From Microbacterium testaceum (GTDB taxonomy: Bacteria > Actinomycetota > Actinomycetes > Actinomycetales > Microbacteriaceae), in NCBI RefSeq assembly GCF_029761935.1, contig NZ_CP121699.1, positions 930,001 to 994,000 of the forward strand: a DNA stretch of 64,000 nt. Direction: 5' to 3'. Within the stretch, counting starts at the first letter, position 1; each line of letters begins with the position of its first letter. The notes under the pieces were generated by a model, which searched no databases, had not been told where the DNA came from, and saw only the letters and a list, made by a program, of their open reading frames with translations. Below are positions 26,954 to 34,275 of this stretch, in pieces. A program made the position numbers and the translations under genes.

Positions 26954-28060
26954 TCAGGCCCGCGCGGCCGCCGAGGTCATCGGGCACTCGAACGGGTCGC
27001 GGGCGGCGAGCCCCACCCGGTTCAGGTAGCGGATCACGATTCCGTACGACTCGAACAACGTGGTCTCGACGTAGGGGACGTTGAGCGTCTGGCTGCGCTC
27101 TTTGACGATCGCGCGGGCCTTGCTGAGGTGCGGGCGCGGCATGTTCGGGAAGAGGTGGTGCTCGATCTGGTAGTTCAGGCCGCCCATGAGCCAGGTGGCC
27201 CACCAGCCACCCGTGATGTTGCGCGAGGTGCGCACCTGCTTGCTGAAGAAGTCGAGCTTCGCGTCGGGGGCGATGACGGCCATGCCCTTGTGGTTCGGGG
27301 CGAACGAGGCGCCCATGTAGACACCGAACACGGCGAGCTGCACGCCGAGGAAGGCGAAGGCCATGCCGAGCGGCAGGAAGACGAACACCGGAGCGACGAA
27401 GACCGCGAAGCGCAGGGCGATGATGCCGAGTTCCGTCCAGCGGCCCTTGACGGGCTCCCGCGAGAGCAGGTGGCGCAGACCGATGACGTGCAGGTTCGCA
27501 CCCTCGAGGGTCAGCAGGGGGAAGAACGCCCAACCCTGGCGCTGGGTGATCCAGCGCTGGATGCCGCGAGCCTTGGCCGCATCGACGTCGAGGAACGAGA
27601 TCGTGTCGATCTCGATGTCGGGGTCCTTGCCGACGCGGTTCGGGTTGGCGTGGTGGCGCGTGTGCTTGGAGGTCCACCACGACAGGCTCATACCGACCAC
27701 GCCGGCCGCGAGCCACAGGGCGAGGCGATCGTTGGCCTTGCCCGAGGCGAAGATCTGCTTGTGCGCGGCCTCGTGGGCGAGGAACGCCACCTGGGTGAAC
27801 AGGATGCCGAGGGCTGCGGCGATCAGCAACTGGAACCAGCTGTCGCCGAGCAGGACGAACCCGGTGATCGCGCCGGCGAAACCGAGCGCGAGGACGACAC
27901 CGACCATCGCGTAGAACCGGCGGGCGCGAACGAGCAGGCCCGTTTCACGGACGACCTGCGACAACTCTGTGTAGGCCTTGGCCATGGGCGGGAACTCCGT
28001 CGTCCCCTTGTAGGTCTGACGGATCGGTCCCATCCGGGACTCGACGACGGGTGCAGCCAA
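26954..28060 (-). CDS. Fatty acid desaturase (acyl-CoA desaturase family)
   Basis: 368 aa. The start is TTG 28060, supported by GAGGAG 6 nt upstream; ATG at residue 10 is an alternative. All three histidine boxes of membrane di-iron desaturases are present: HEAAHK (about residue 95), HTRHH (about 135) and QIEHHLFPN (about 295). About four membrane helices lie between them. It would insert a double bond into acyl chains using O2 and reduced ferredoxin or cytochrome b5-type donors, tuning membrane fluidity. The Q in the third box places it with front-end/linoleoyl-CoA (DesA3-like) enzymes. No ferredoxin reductase is adjacent. Confidence 0.93.
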   Translation of the reverse strand: MAAPVVESRMGPIRQTYKGTTEFPPMAKAYTELSQVVRETGLLVRARRFYAMVGVVLALGFAGAITGFVLLGDSWFQLLIAAALGILFTQVAFLAHEAAHKQIFASGKANDRLALWLAAGVVGMSLSWWTSKHTRHHANPNRVGKDPDIEIDTISFLDVDAAKARGIQRWITQRQGWAFFPLLTLEGANLHVIGLRHLLSREPVKGRWTELGIIALRFAVFVAPVFVFLPLGMAFAFLGVQLAVFGVYMGASFAPNHKGMAVIAPDAKLDFFSKQVRTSRNITGGWWATWLMGGLNYQIEHHLFPNMPRPHLSKARAIVKERSQTLNVPYVETTLFESYGIVIRYLNRVGLAARDPFECPMTSAAARA

Positions 28061-28343
28061 TGCGTGCTCCTCGGTGGGGGGGTGACCGAAGTCTCGAAGC
28101 CGGGGGCAGGTGCCGATGGCTTGGTGGCCACGCTACGGGGGCCGTATGCGCGAAGGCGTATACGTAGTCGCCGAGATCCCCGGAATCACGCAGGTGTGGC
28201 AAGCGTCGCGAACGCGTTGCCCAGGCGATTGCCAGTCTCGGGCCGGTTTCACGGCTGCCGTGCCCTCGGCGAGCAGGTGGGGCGGGACAACATGGGGGAT
28301 GAAGCGGAGGGCCTGAGGGACAGGGGTCCCTAAACTGCGAGCC

Positions 28344-29081
28344 ATGGGTGAAGAAGCAGACGAGTACGGCGGCATCTCGATCACCGAGGTCGACGGCCGG
28401 TTCGTGGTGTTCCCGGACCCCGCCGCGGTGTTCGTCGCCGACCAGCAGGACCTCGCCCGGCTGTTTCACCCCCTCGTCTCGATAGACCTCGCAGCGGTGG
28501 ATCCGACCTGGACGGGGCACGTTCACCTCATCAGTCCCGTTGACCCCGAGTACGGCGCCGTGGAAGAAGAGTCGGGCGCCTATGCCGGCGCCGAAAGCAA
28601 CGGCGCCTGGCTGACGTTTCGCATGCAGGAGGACGGGCGCTGGCGTTTCGTCGGTGACGTACGCGTCCTCGCGGTGGCCGCCGACGCGGCGCGCGGCGAT
28701 GACGAGGCGGTGGCACGTATCGCGGAAGTGAACGCGGACTTCGCCGCGTGCCGAGGGCGCTGGCAGCAGTACGGGATTCTCTCGTGGGGGGATCCTGACG
28801 ACCCGATGCGGCCTCGCGCCGGAGCCGCATCCAGCCCGCTGATCGACCAGTTCGGCGGGACTCCCCCCGACGGCAACTGGGTGGTGGGCACACTCCCGGC
28901 GGGTATCGAGCTCGACGAGAGCGACGCCGACGTACCCGTCCTGCGCCTGTTCGACGGCCGCCCGTTCCACTTCATCGCGGCGACGTCGGGGTACCCCTGG
29001 CGGTGGCACGGCGCCGACGCGATCCTGCTGTTCTTCGAACCCGAGACGCGCACGGCGGTGTTGACGTTCGACTTCTCATGA
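28344..29081 (+). CDS. Hypothetical protein (unknown)
   Basis: 245 aa from ATG 28344. The protein is acidic and soluble with no signal peptide. It reads like an intracellular beta-rich protein: ISITEVDGRFVVFPDPAAVF, DPTWTGHVHLIS, SWGDPDDPMRP and a C-terminus GYPWRWHGADAILLFFEPET. I do not recognise a family; the middle 'GILSWGDPDDP' and the final 'DAILLFFEPETRTAVLTFDFS' recall SMI1/DUF1963-like proteins of immunity loci, but this is weak. Preceded by 283 bp with no other convincing gene. It is the penultimate chromosomal gene before the prophage. Confidence 0.6.
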   Translation: MGEEADEYGGISITEVDGRFVVFPDPAAVFVADQQDLARLFHPLVSIDLAAVDPTWTGHVHLISPVDPEYGAVEEESGAYAGAESNGAWLTFRMQEDGRWRFVGDVRVLAVAADAARGDDEAVARIAEVNADFAACRGRWQQYGILSWGDPDDPMRPRAGAASSPLIDQFGGTPPDGNWVVGTLPAGIELDESDADVPVLRLFDGRPFHFIAATSGYPWRWHGADAILLFFEPETRTAVLTFDFS

Positions 29082-29114
29082 CCGGGCGGGCGGGGCGGCC
29101 AGACCAGCCGCGCC

Positions 29115-29273
29115 TTAAAGCTGGTCCGAGTGCCCCTCGATCTGTTCCCGGCGGTACTTGCGCAGCGCGGAGAGAACCGCTCCGCGAATGACGAGCCACG
29201 ACACCAGGGCCGAGATCCCCCCGATGATCACGGTGGACGGGAGGGCGATCATGAATTCGTCGAAATCGAACAT
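29115..29273 (-). CDS. Small single-span membrane protein
   Basis: 52 aa from ATG 29273: a short acidic N-terminus (MFDFDEFMIALPS), one transmembrane helix (about residues 13-34) and a positively charged cytoplasmic tail RKYRREQIEGHSDQL. Charge distribution suggests N-out, C-in. No family recognised. It is the last host gene before the attachment-site half, and its upstream sequence runs into the tRNA-Pro terminator. Confidence 0.5.
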   Translation of the reverse strand: MFDFDEFMIALPSTVIIGGISALVSWLVIRGAVLSALRKYRREQIEGHSDQL

Positions 29274-29332
29274 GGGGCTCACCCTATGGGCGACATAGTG
29301 ACGACTTCTCGGACACCCCGAGAAACGACGAA

Positions 29333-29360
29333 GGGCCGGAAACTCTTCCGAGTTCCGACC
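29333..29360 (-). terminator. Terminator of the (displaced) tRNA-Pro gene
   Basis: GGGCCGGAAACTC-TTCC-GAGTTCCGACCC forms a near-perfect hairpin immediately downstream of the tRNA-Pro 3' fragment on the minus strand. It would terminate the tRNA transcript at the original locus. Confidence 0.65.
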
Positions 29361-29367
29361 CATTCCG

Positions 29368-29402
29368 TCGGGATGACAGGATTTGAACCTGCGACCCCTT
29401 GA
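29368..29402 (-). other. Prophage attachment-site half: 3' end of tRNA-Pro
   Basis: Read on the minus strand these 35 bp are TCAAGGGGTCGCAGG followed by TTCAAATCCTGTCATCCCGA. That is the 3' strand of the anticodon stem, the T arm (GCAGG-TTCAAAT-CCTGT) and the 3' acceptor strand of an actinobacterial tRNA-Pro. Beyond 29402 the tRNA match stops abruptly, so the 5' half is absent. This is the classic scar of site-specific integration into a tRNA gene: one prophage end carries a 3' duplicate and the other should carry the restored complete tRNA-Pro. That other end is beyond 64,000. Confidence 0.75.
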
Positions 29403-29531
29403 CGACCTCACCGTCTTCGACACCGAACGACACTCGCGCACATAAACGCACACTTCCCCGGCTTGACCTGGGGTAAACCAGCAAGCCAGGGCGACATTGG
29501 ACGACACCGGCGGACGCCGACGTACTCCGAC

Positions 29532-29552
29532 ATCGTGTCTGGATCGTGTCTG
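29532..29552 (+). repeat. Direct repeats beside the attachment site
   Basis: Two copies of ATCGTGTCTG (29532-29541 and 29543-29552) with an 11-bp period lie 130 bp inside the prophage end, in a gene-free stretch (29403-29552). Position and periodicity suit integrase arm-type binding sites; this is an inference. Confidence 0.4.
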
Positions 29553-29822
29553 TCAGACCGCGCGTCGACGCCGCTGCACCGCGGCCCCGGCATCCCGCCG
29601 GCGGCGGAGGCGACGCACCAGCATGGGCCTCGCCTGCAGCGCCTCGGCCGTGTCGATGGCGCGGAGGACGATCTGGAAGTACCGAGCCGGCGTGATGCCG
29701 AAGCGGGCGCGGATCGCCTCGTCCTTCCGTCCGGACCATCTCGGCCACTGCTCTTCGAAGTCGAGCAGCACGGTGATGTCGGTGCTCGTCATGGTCCCCA
29801 TGATGCTCGGGGGTTCCGACAT
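29553..29822 (-). CDS. DUF3263 family protein
   Basis: 89 aa from ATG 29822; internal ATGs at 29801 and 29792 are alternatives. The core LLDFEEQWPRWSGRKDEAIR, followed by FGITPARYFQIVLRAIDTAE and PMLVRRLRRRRD, matches DUF3263. That is a small helical, probably helix-turn-helix protein seen in actinobacterial chromosomes and phages. It is likely DNA-binding (tyrosine-containing 'ARYFQ' recognition helix). It is the first prophage gene after the attachment site and reads toward it. A role in gene control or excision is possible but unproven. Confidence 0.7.
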   Translation of the reverse strand: MSEPPSIMGTMTSTDITVLLDFEEQWPRWSGRKDEAIRARFGITPARYFQIVLRAIDTAEALQARPMLVRRLRRRRDAGAAVQRRRRAV

Positions 29823-29837
29823 CGCTACCCTGGGCGG

Positions 29838-30107
29838 ATGAGCACCCCTCGCCCCGCACCTGTCAGCGGCATCGGCATCACCGCGATCGCCCTCGGCGCG
29901 GTCAGCCTGCTCGGGGTGCTGATCCTGTTCCCCGGGCTGAAGATCATCTTCTCGCTGGTCGGGGTGGCCGCGGTGATCGTCGGCGTCCTGGCGGCGATGA
30001 ACGCGCGCCGCACGGGTGGTCAGTGGATTGCGCCTGCGGTCGGCGCTGCGCTCGGTGCCGTCGCCCTGGTCGCGATGATCGTGTTCGTCCTCATCCTGTC
30101 CACCTGA
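29838..30107 (+). CDS. Small two- to three-span membrane protein
   Basis: 89 aa from ATG 29838. Three hydrophobic stretches (GIGITAIALGAVSLLGVLIL, IIFSLVGVAAVIVGVLAAMN and the last 22 residues) are separated by a short basic loop RRTGGQ. The composition resembles DUF4190-type small membrane proteins of actinobacteria. Position near the prophage edge suggests a lysogeny-expressed cargo gene, perhaps altering the envelope or excluding other phages; the sequence gives no direct evidence. It is divergent from the DUF3263 gene. Confidence 0.6.
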   Translation: MSTPRPAPVSGIGITAIALGAVSLLGVLILFPGLKIIFSLVGVAAVIVGVLAAMNARRTGGQWIAPAVGAALGAVALVAMIVFVLILST

Positions 30108-30142
30108 CCGGGGTGTCGGTGGTCGGGCGTAGCGTCACCGGC

Positions 30143-30448
30143 ATGTCCCGCCCCCTGCACCCCGACACGCTCCTCGGCATCCGCCTGTCGACGATCTGCT
30201 CCCGTAACCGGTACGAGATCGACACGGCCCCGGTGATTGCGGAGCTGCTCGAGGCGGCCGGCGACCGGGGCGATGTCCTGGCGATGGAGGCTGGGAAGTG
30301 GGCGGGGTACTACGACGACGAGCACACCGCCGCGCTGGTCGCCGCGATCGTGGCGGAGATCCCCGGGGCTGCCGAGTGGGCGCCTGTGGGCAGGGAGCGG
30401 CGTTCAGCGCCCGCGCACGGGACGACCGGATTCGGGCCGGTCAGATAG
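30143..30448 (+). CDS. Hypothetical protein (unknown)
   Basis: 101 aa from ATG 30143. The helical protein contains LSTICSRNRYEIDTAPVIAE, LLEAAGDRGDVLAME and WAGYYDDEHTAALVAAIVAE. No signal peptide or membrane helix. Family not recognised. It lies 35 bp after the small membrane protein and overlaps the convergent 30441-30644 gene by 8 bp. It is probably part of the leftmost cargo cluster of the prophage. Confidence 0.5.
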   Translation: MSRPLHPDTLLGIRLSTICSRNRYEIDTAPVIAELLEAAGDRGDVLAMEAGKWAGYYDDEHTAALVAAIVAEIPGAAEWAPVGRERRSAPAHGTTGFGPVR

Positions 30449-30644
30449 TCGCGTCGAGCCAGGCAGCCTGGCGGGCGAGGGCGCGGCGCATCCGGTCGAC
30501 GGCTGCCATCGCTTCCTCATCGTCGCTGGCAATCATCGCGCCCGCCGGCACACCTCGAGCCGCGAAGACGGCTTCCAGGCTCGCGGACGCATCACGGAGC
30601 TCGGCGGCGATGTCTTCCAGGGCGTCGAAGTCGATGGGCTTCAC
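30441..30644 (-). CDS. Hypothetical helical protein (unknown)
   Basis: 67 aa from GTG 30644; a longer version from ATG near 30681 is possible. Wholly helical and acidic: FDALEDIAAELRDASASLEA, FAARGVPAGAM, MAAVDRMRRALARQAAWLDA. This resembles small WXG-type or phage helical proteins, but nothing definite. It is convergent with the preceding and divergent from the following gene, with short spacing. Confidence 0.45.
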   Translation of the reverse strand: MKPIDFDALEDIAAELRDASASLEAVFAARGVPAGAMIASDDEEAMAAVDRMRRALARQAAWLDATI

Positions 30645-30695
30645 CAGGCCACCGTAGCGAGACGGCGCGGCGAAAGGCATCTCCGGACTCGTACG

Positions 30696-30980
30696 ATGGC
30701 TGACGTGCTGATCGGAACCATCCGCCCCCGCGAAACCACGACCGCCGAGGTGGAAGCGCGCTCCCTTGGAGAAGCGCACGCCATGCTTGAGCAGCAAGCG
30801 CCGGCCGGGTTCGCCCTCACCGACGCGCCCGTGCGGATGGGTAAGGGCACGGACACGCTCACCGCGTCCGGGACGTACTCACGACGGGACGGCGCCCGGG
30901 ACATCGAAGCGGCCGACATGGCCGGGTTGCGGGCGCAGGTGCCCGACGGGTGGATCCTGCTGCACGTCCGCCACGTCTAG
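30696..30980 (+). CDS. Hypothetical protein (unknown)
   Basis: 94 aa from ATG 30696. A compact alpha/beta protein with TIRPRETTTAEVEARSLGEA, MLEQQAPAGFALTDAPVRMG and IEAADMAGLRAQVPDGWILL. Not recognised. The ending 'LRAQVPDGWILLHVRHV' is typical of very small actinobacterial proteins of unknown function that bind partners through a beta strand. It is followed 9 bp later by another small gene in the same direction, and both precede a strong terminator. Confidence 0.5.
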   Translation: MADVLIGTIRPRETTTAEVEARSLGEAHAMLEQQAPAGFALTDAPVRMGKGTDTLTASGTYSRRDGARDIEAADMAGLRAQVPDGWILLHVRHV

Positions 30981-30989
30981 GCTTCGGCC

Positions 30990-31256
30990 ATGACCGACGA
31001 CGTTCTCATCGCCCACATCCACCACAGCCAGGACGCACACATCTGGCGCCTACGACTCCCCGCCACCCCCGAGCGTCCAGAAGGAGGGTCGCTCGACCTT
31101 CCCGGCTTCTCGGGATCACTCGCTGACGGCGACGACGCGATGAGAATCGAGATCATCCTCCGGGCTGAGGGATACACCCCCGCTATGGGACGGTGGCGCG
31201 CCGAGGGCGGCGCTTTCGTCGTCCCAATCCTCAAGTACTCCCACCCGCACATCTGA
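30990..31256 (+). CDS. Hypothetical protein (unknown)
   Basis: 88 aa from ATG 30990. Contains DVLIAHIHHSQDAHIWRLRL, PGFSGSLADGDDAMRIEII and LRAEGYTPAMGRWRAEGGAF. Two closely spaced histidine pairs (HIHH, DAHI) could bind metal, but no enzyme family is recognised. Together with the 94-aa gene before it, it forms a two-gene unit ended by the hairpin at 31289-31330. Confidence 0.5.
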   Translation: MTDDVLIAHIHHSQDAHIWRLRLPATPERPEGGSLDLPGFSGSLADGDDAMRIEIILRAEGYTPAMGRWRAEGGAFVVPILKYSHPHI

Positions 31257-31288
31257 CCTGGCCGCCACGACCACCCCATAACGACGAA

Positions 31289-31330
31289 ACGCCCCCGGTG
31301 TCACCTCCGAAGAGGGACACCGGGGGCGTC
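31289..31330. terminator. Strong bidirectional terminator
   Basis: The stem ACGCCCCCGGTGTC pairs with GACACCGGGGGCGT across a 13-nt loop. It is perfect over 14 bp and lies between convergent genes (30990-31256 and 31338-31577). No long T-run, but the stem is very stable. Confidence 0.75.
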
Positions 31331-31337
31331 GTCTGTC

Positions 31338-31577
31338 TCACGTGCGATCGAGGTATACCCACAGGTGGTCTATCTCGTAACCGGGTGGAAGCGCGCCGAG
31401 GAAGGCCATCCCATCCTCCACCGCGGCGAAAGCATCCGCGGGGGTGGGGAAGGTTCCTTCGTACGCTGCCGTACCGATTTTTCGGAAGCCTGCAGCCACT
31501 AGGACTTTGCGTAGATCCTGCTGTTTCCGATTCGGGGTGGGGCCATTGATGGAGGCCCGGATGATCGCTCTCGCCAT
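31338..31577 (-). CDS. Hypothetical protein (unknown)
   Basis: 79 aa from ATG 31577, with GGGAC just upstream; longer in-frame extensions lack support. It has IIRASINGPTPNRKQQDLRK, VLVAAGFRKIGTAAYEGTFP and FLGALPPGYEIDHLWVYLDR. The regular beta-alpha-beta pattern (RASINGP..., LVAAGF.KIGTA.YE) looks like a small ferredoxin-fold protein of the CRISPR Cas2/VapD-like shape. The order of elements is the only evidence, so no function is assigned. Divergent from the pyruvyltransferase gene. Confidence 0.5.
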   Translation of the reverse strand: MARAIIRASINGPTPNRKQQDLRKVLVAAGFRKIGTAAYEGTFPTPADAFAAVEDGMAFLGALPPGYEIDHLWVYLDRT

Positions 31578-31677
31578 GTCCCGACCCTGGCAGGGGGCGG
31601 GACTTTTGCATAGGCGCAATCTGCGCCCGAAAGATGCCGGTCCGAGTTCGACACACGAGTGCCCTAGGCTCAGCGAC

Positions 31678-32697
31678 ATGGCCGCAGACCTTGCCAAGCA
31701 CACTGCCCTCGCCGCGATCCAGGCACAGACTTTGAGCGTCCTCGCGGAACTGCTCGAGCCGGGTACTCGCGTTGCTTTGGTCGACTATCCCAACCACGAG
31801 AACGCTGGCGATCATCTCATCCTGCTCGGGCAGATGAAGTACCTGCGCGAGCTCGGAGTGACGGTGGACTACTTCGGAGACATCACCCGCTACGACAAAA
31901 GCGACCTCGATCATTTCGTCCCGGAGGGCCCGATCCTTATCCAGGGTGGAGGGAACTTCGGCGACCGCTGGACCGAGATCGAGGCGTTCCGCGAACGGGT
32001 GATTGCCGAGAACCATGACCGGCGAATCATCCAGCTTCCGCAGACGGTGGAGTTTGGCACTGCGAATGGCCTTGCACAGGCGCAGGACGTGGTCGCGGCT
32101 CACCCGGATATGACGATCCTTGTGCGTGACCATGTCGGCGTCGAACTGACTCGGCAGCAGTTCCCGACCGCCTCGGTTCGTTTCTGCCCCGACTGCGCGC
32201 TGGGGGTCGGCCTCCTGTACCCCAGCAAGTACGACGACCCCTCCGTCGAGGTCATGTACCTGCGACGCGGAGATTCGGAGTCAACCGGGCGCGGGGTCGC
32301 CCTCCCCGGCAACGTCACGCACATCGCATCTGACTGGGGCCTCGCTGCGCTAGACAAGCTGAAGTGGTGGGCGTACCACCTGCCCGGCGCAGTCATGCGT
32401 CGAGTTCCCTTGCTGCGCCGTCCCCTCTATCCGCTGCAGCACAAGCTCTATATGCCGATGGCCGAGCTCAATGTGCGGTCCGCGCAGAAGATCATCGGGC
32501 AGGGCCGCATCCTCCTGACCGACCGCCTGCACGCGACCGTGCTCGGCATGCTGATGGGGCACCCGGTAGTCGCAATGGACAACGCAAACGGGAAGGTCTC
32601 GGCAATCTACCGGGACTACCTCGGCACCATCCCGGGCGTCTTCCTTGCGGACGGCGCTAATGATGCCCGAGATCGCGTCACCGGTCTTCTCGACTGA
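31678..32697 (+). CDS. Polysaccharide pyruvyltransferase family protein
   Basis: 339 aa from ATG 31678. It shows VALVDYPNHENAGDHLILLG, YFGDITRYDK, ILIQGGGNFGDRW, IIQLPQTVEF and a C-terminal ILLTDRLHATVLGMLMGHPV. These are the conserved motifs of the polysaccharide pyruvyltransferase (ExoV/CsaB-type, PF04230) superfamily. Such enzymes add pyruvyl ketals from phosphoenolpyruvate to surface sugars. In Gram-positive bacteria pyruvylated wall polymers anchor SLH surface proteins. Carried within a prophage and next to an O-antigen-ligase-like gene, it is a good candidate for lysogenic conversion of the host surface. Confidence 0.85.
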   Translation: MAADLAKHTALAAIQAQTLSVLAELLEPGTRVALVDYPNHENAGDHLILLGQMKYLRELGVTVDYFGDITRYDKSDLDHFVPEGPILIQGGGNFGDRWTEIEAFRERVIAENHDRRIIQLPQTVEFGTANGLAQAQDVVAAHPDMTILVRDHVGVELTRQQFPTASVRFCPDCALGVGLLYPSKYDDPSVEVMYLRRGDSESTGRGVALPGNVTHIASDWGLAALDKLKWWAYHLPGAVMRRVPLLRRPLYPLQHKLYMPMAELNVRSAQKIIGQGRILLTDRLHATVLGMLMGHPVVAMDNANGKVSAIYRDYLGTIPGVFLADGANDARDRVTGLLD

Positions 32698-32714
32698 CCA
32701 GGTACGATTCGGCC

Positions 32715-33038
32715 GTGGGGTACAACTACAGCTTCGAGCAGATCGCCATGACAGTTCTTCTCATGGCAGCCATCGGCGCGGTTGCTCTCCTGTTCGCTCT
32801 CGCGGGGGCGCGCTCCGAGCGCTTGGGCCGCACGTCCGGGAAGGTACGCGCACATCGCTATGCGGCCAACCCGCCTCGCGCCGCAGCCCGACCGTTCCTA
32901 CTCGCGCGATCCGAAGCGCGTCACATCGGTCGCGAGTGGAAAGCGACCCGACCCACCACGCGATTTGCGGCCGTGGCCGTCTCGCTCTTGGGCGTCGTGA
33001 CCCTCGGACTGCTCTTCTTCTCTTCGCTGCCTAGCTGA
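32715..33038 (+). CDS. Small membrane protein (unknown)
   Basis: 107 aa from GTG 32715. Two membrane helices (AMTVLLMAAIGAVALLFALA and RFAAVAVSLLGVVTLGLLFF) flank an arginine-rich cytoplasmic loop with RYAANPPRAAARPFLLARSE. It lies 17 bp after the pyruvyltransferase gene in the same direction, so it probably forms an operon with it. The last 118 bp overlap the tail of the convergent O-antigen-ligase-like gene. The hydrophobicity profile argues it is real, but the overlap lowers confidence. Confidence 0.5.
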   Translation: MGYNYSFEQIAMTVLLMAAIGAVALLFALAGARSERLGRTSGKVRAHRYAANPPRAAARPFLLARSEARHIGREWKATRPTTRFAAVAVSLLGVVTLGLLFFSSLPS

Positions 33039-34237
33039 GCCGCCAGCCGCGCCTTCCGGCGAAGGTCCGCGACCGCGATCGCCACGGCAAGGGCCGCGAT
33101 GATGCGTCCCACGTCGGCCATGGGCGAGAAGAGCAGATCCCAGATGCCCATAAGCATCAGGAAGATGCCTCCCATGCCGAAGACCCGTGCGCTGTCGGCG
33201 GCGTCACGCACGCCACGGAACAGAATGACCCCAATGACGACGGCGACGGCGATACCGCCGATGCCGAAGTGGAACCAGAGGTTTGCGAGGGTCGAGTGCA
33301 GGTCGACGCGCTCACCGAAGACGACGTTGCTGAAGTAGTGCGATGTCCAGTCGCCGCCCGCCGCGCGCACCGCGAGGATGCCTTCACCGATCGCCGAGTT
33401 TGACGGGGCTACGCCAACACCAAATCCGAACGGGTGGTTCTCGGCCAGCGCGGTGGTGGCTGCCCACTCTGCGCGAACGCCGAACAGGGGGTTCGACTTC
33501 TCGAGCTGGTCGAGCGTGCGCGCTTGGACCTGCTGCCCCGCCAGGCCAGATGCCATAGCCCACACCGCAAGACCGATCGCGACCGCACCGATCACCACGA
33601 TGGAGACGGCTCGATGGACGCTGCCCCGCGGGTTGCGGCGTTCGCGCAGAATCCACTGAACGAGCAGCGACGCCAGTGCCGCCAGCGCCATCGAGCGCGC
33701 GTCGTTCGTCGCGCTGAGGGCGAGCACCGCGCCGAGAGCGAGGAACGACACGAAGCCGCGGCCGGCGAACAGCACGAGGATGAACGCCGTCGCGAAGATG
33801 CCAAGCGTGCCCTTCCACTCGAGCGACGCGATCGCGGAGCTGACGACACCACCAGCGAGCATGAGCAGCACGCCGGTGCGCACCGAGATGCGCCGGAGGG
33901 ACCACGCCGCAGCCGCGACAAGCACGGGGATGCAGATGACCCAGAGGACGATCGGTCCCCACACCGCGACGGACGACGTCCGGTTCCCCATTGACGTCGT
34001 CACGCCCGCAACGGCCGCACCCGAGACGAGCGCGATAGCCGTCGCCGCCGCCAGCCTCTTCACCGCCACGGGGGCACCGTACAAGAACGGCACCGCCAGC
34101 AGCAGTGCGGGGAAGACCGACACCGGCACGAGCGAAAAGCCGGGGACGTGTACGACGAGCAGGAGCATGACGGCCCCGGCCAGGAAGCGCTCACCCACCG
34201 GCACCAGCGTGGCGGTCGGCGCGGTGGGTGAGCTCAT
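32921..34237 (-). CDS. O-antigen ligase/polymerase-like membrane protein
   Basis: 438 aa from ATG 34237 (MSSPTAPTATLVPVGERFLA). About eleven transmembrane helices, one large extracytoplasmic loop (about residues 255-335, with HPFGFGVGVAPSNSAIGEG and DLHSTLANLWFHFGIGG) and a basic C-terminal tail. The periplasmic-loop pattern 'NPLFGVRAEW...ENHPFGFGVG...HS...LW.. GI.G' is the Wzy/WaaL (PF04932) signature. This family polymerises or ligates surface glycans. It follows the tail-spike gene in the late direction and overlaps the convergent gene 32715-33038 by 118 bp. It is likely a surface-altering cargo gene paired with the pyruvyltransferase. Confidence 0.8.
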   Translation of the reverse strand: MSSPTAPTATLVPVGERFLAGAVMLLLVVHVPGFSLVPVSVFPALLLAVPFLYGAPVAVKRLAAATAIALVSGAAVAGVTTSMGNRTSSVAVWGPIVLWVICIPVLVAAAAWSLRRISVRTGVLLMLAGGVVSSAIASLEWKGTLGIFATAFILVLFAGRGFVSFLALGAVLALSATNDARSMALAALASLLVQWILRERRNPRGSVHRAVSIVVIGAVAIGLAVWAMASGLAGQQVQARTLDQLEKSNPLFGVRAEWAATTALAENHPFGFGVGVAPSNSAIGEGILAVRAAGGDWTSHYFSNVVFGERVDLHSTLANLWFHFGIGGIAVAVVIGVILFRGVRDAADSARVFGMGGIFLMLMGIWDLLFSPMADVGRIIAALAVAIAVADLRRKARLAAQLGSEEKKSSPRVTTPKSETATAANRVVGRVAFHSRPM

Positions 34238-34275
34238 GGTTGGGATCATACCCAGGGCCACCTCGCGGTGGCGGG

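Noticed and set aside
28110..28316. 68-codon plus-strand frame before the unknown gene at 28344
   Set aside because: No ribosome-binding site, unusual composition (Trp/Arg/Gly-rich) and no neighbours in phase; the 283-bp gap is treated as noncoding.
29368..29402. Complete tRNA-Pro gene
   Set aside because: Only the 3' part from the anticodon stem onward matches; the 5' half is not present, so it is recorded as an attachment-site half.
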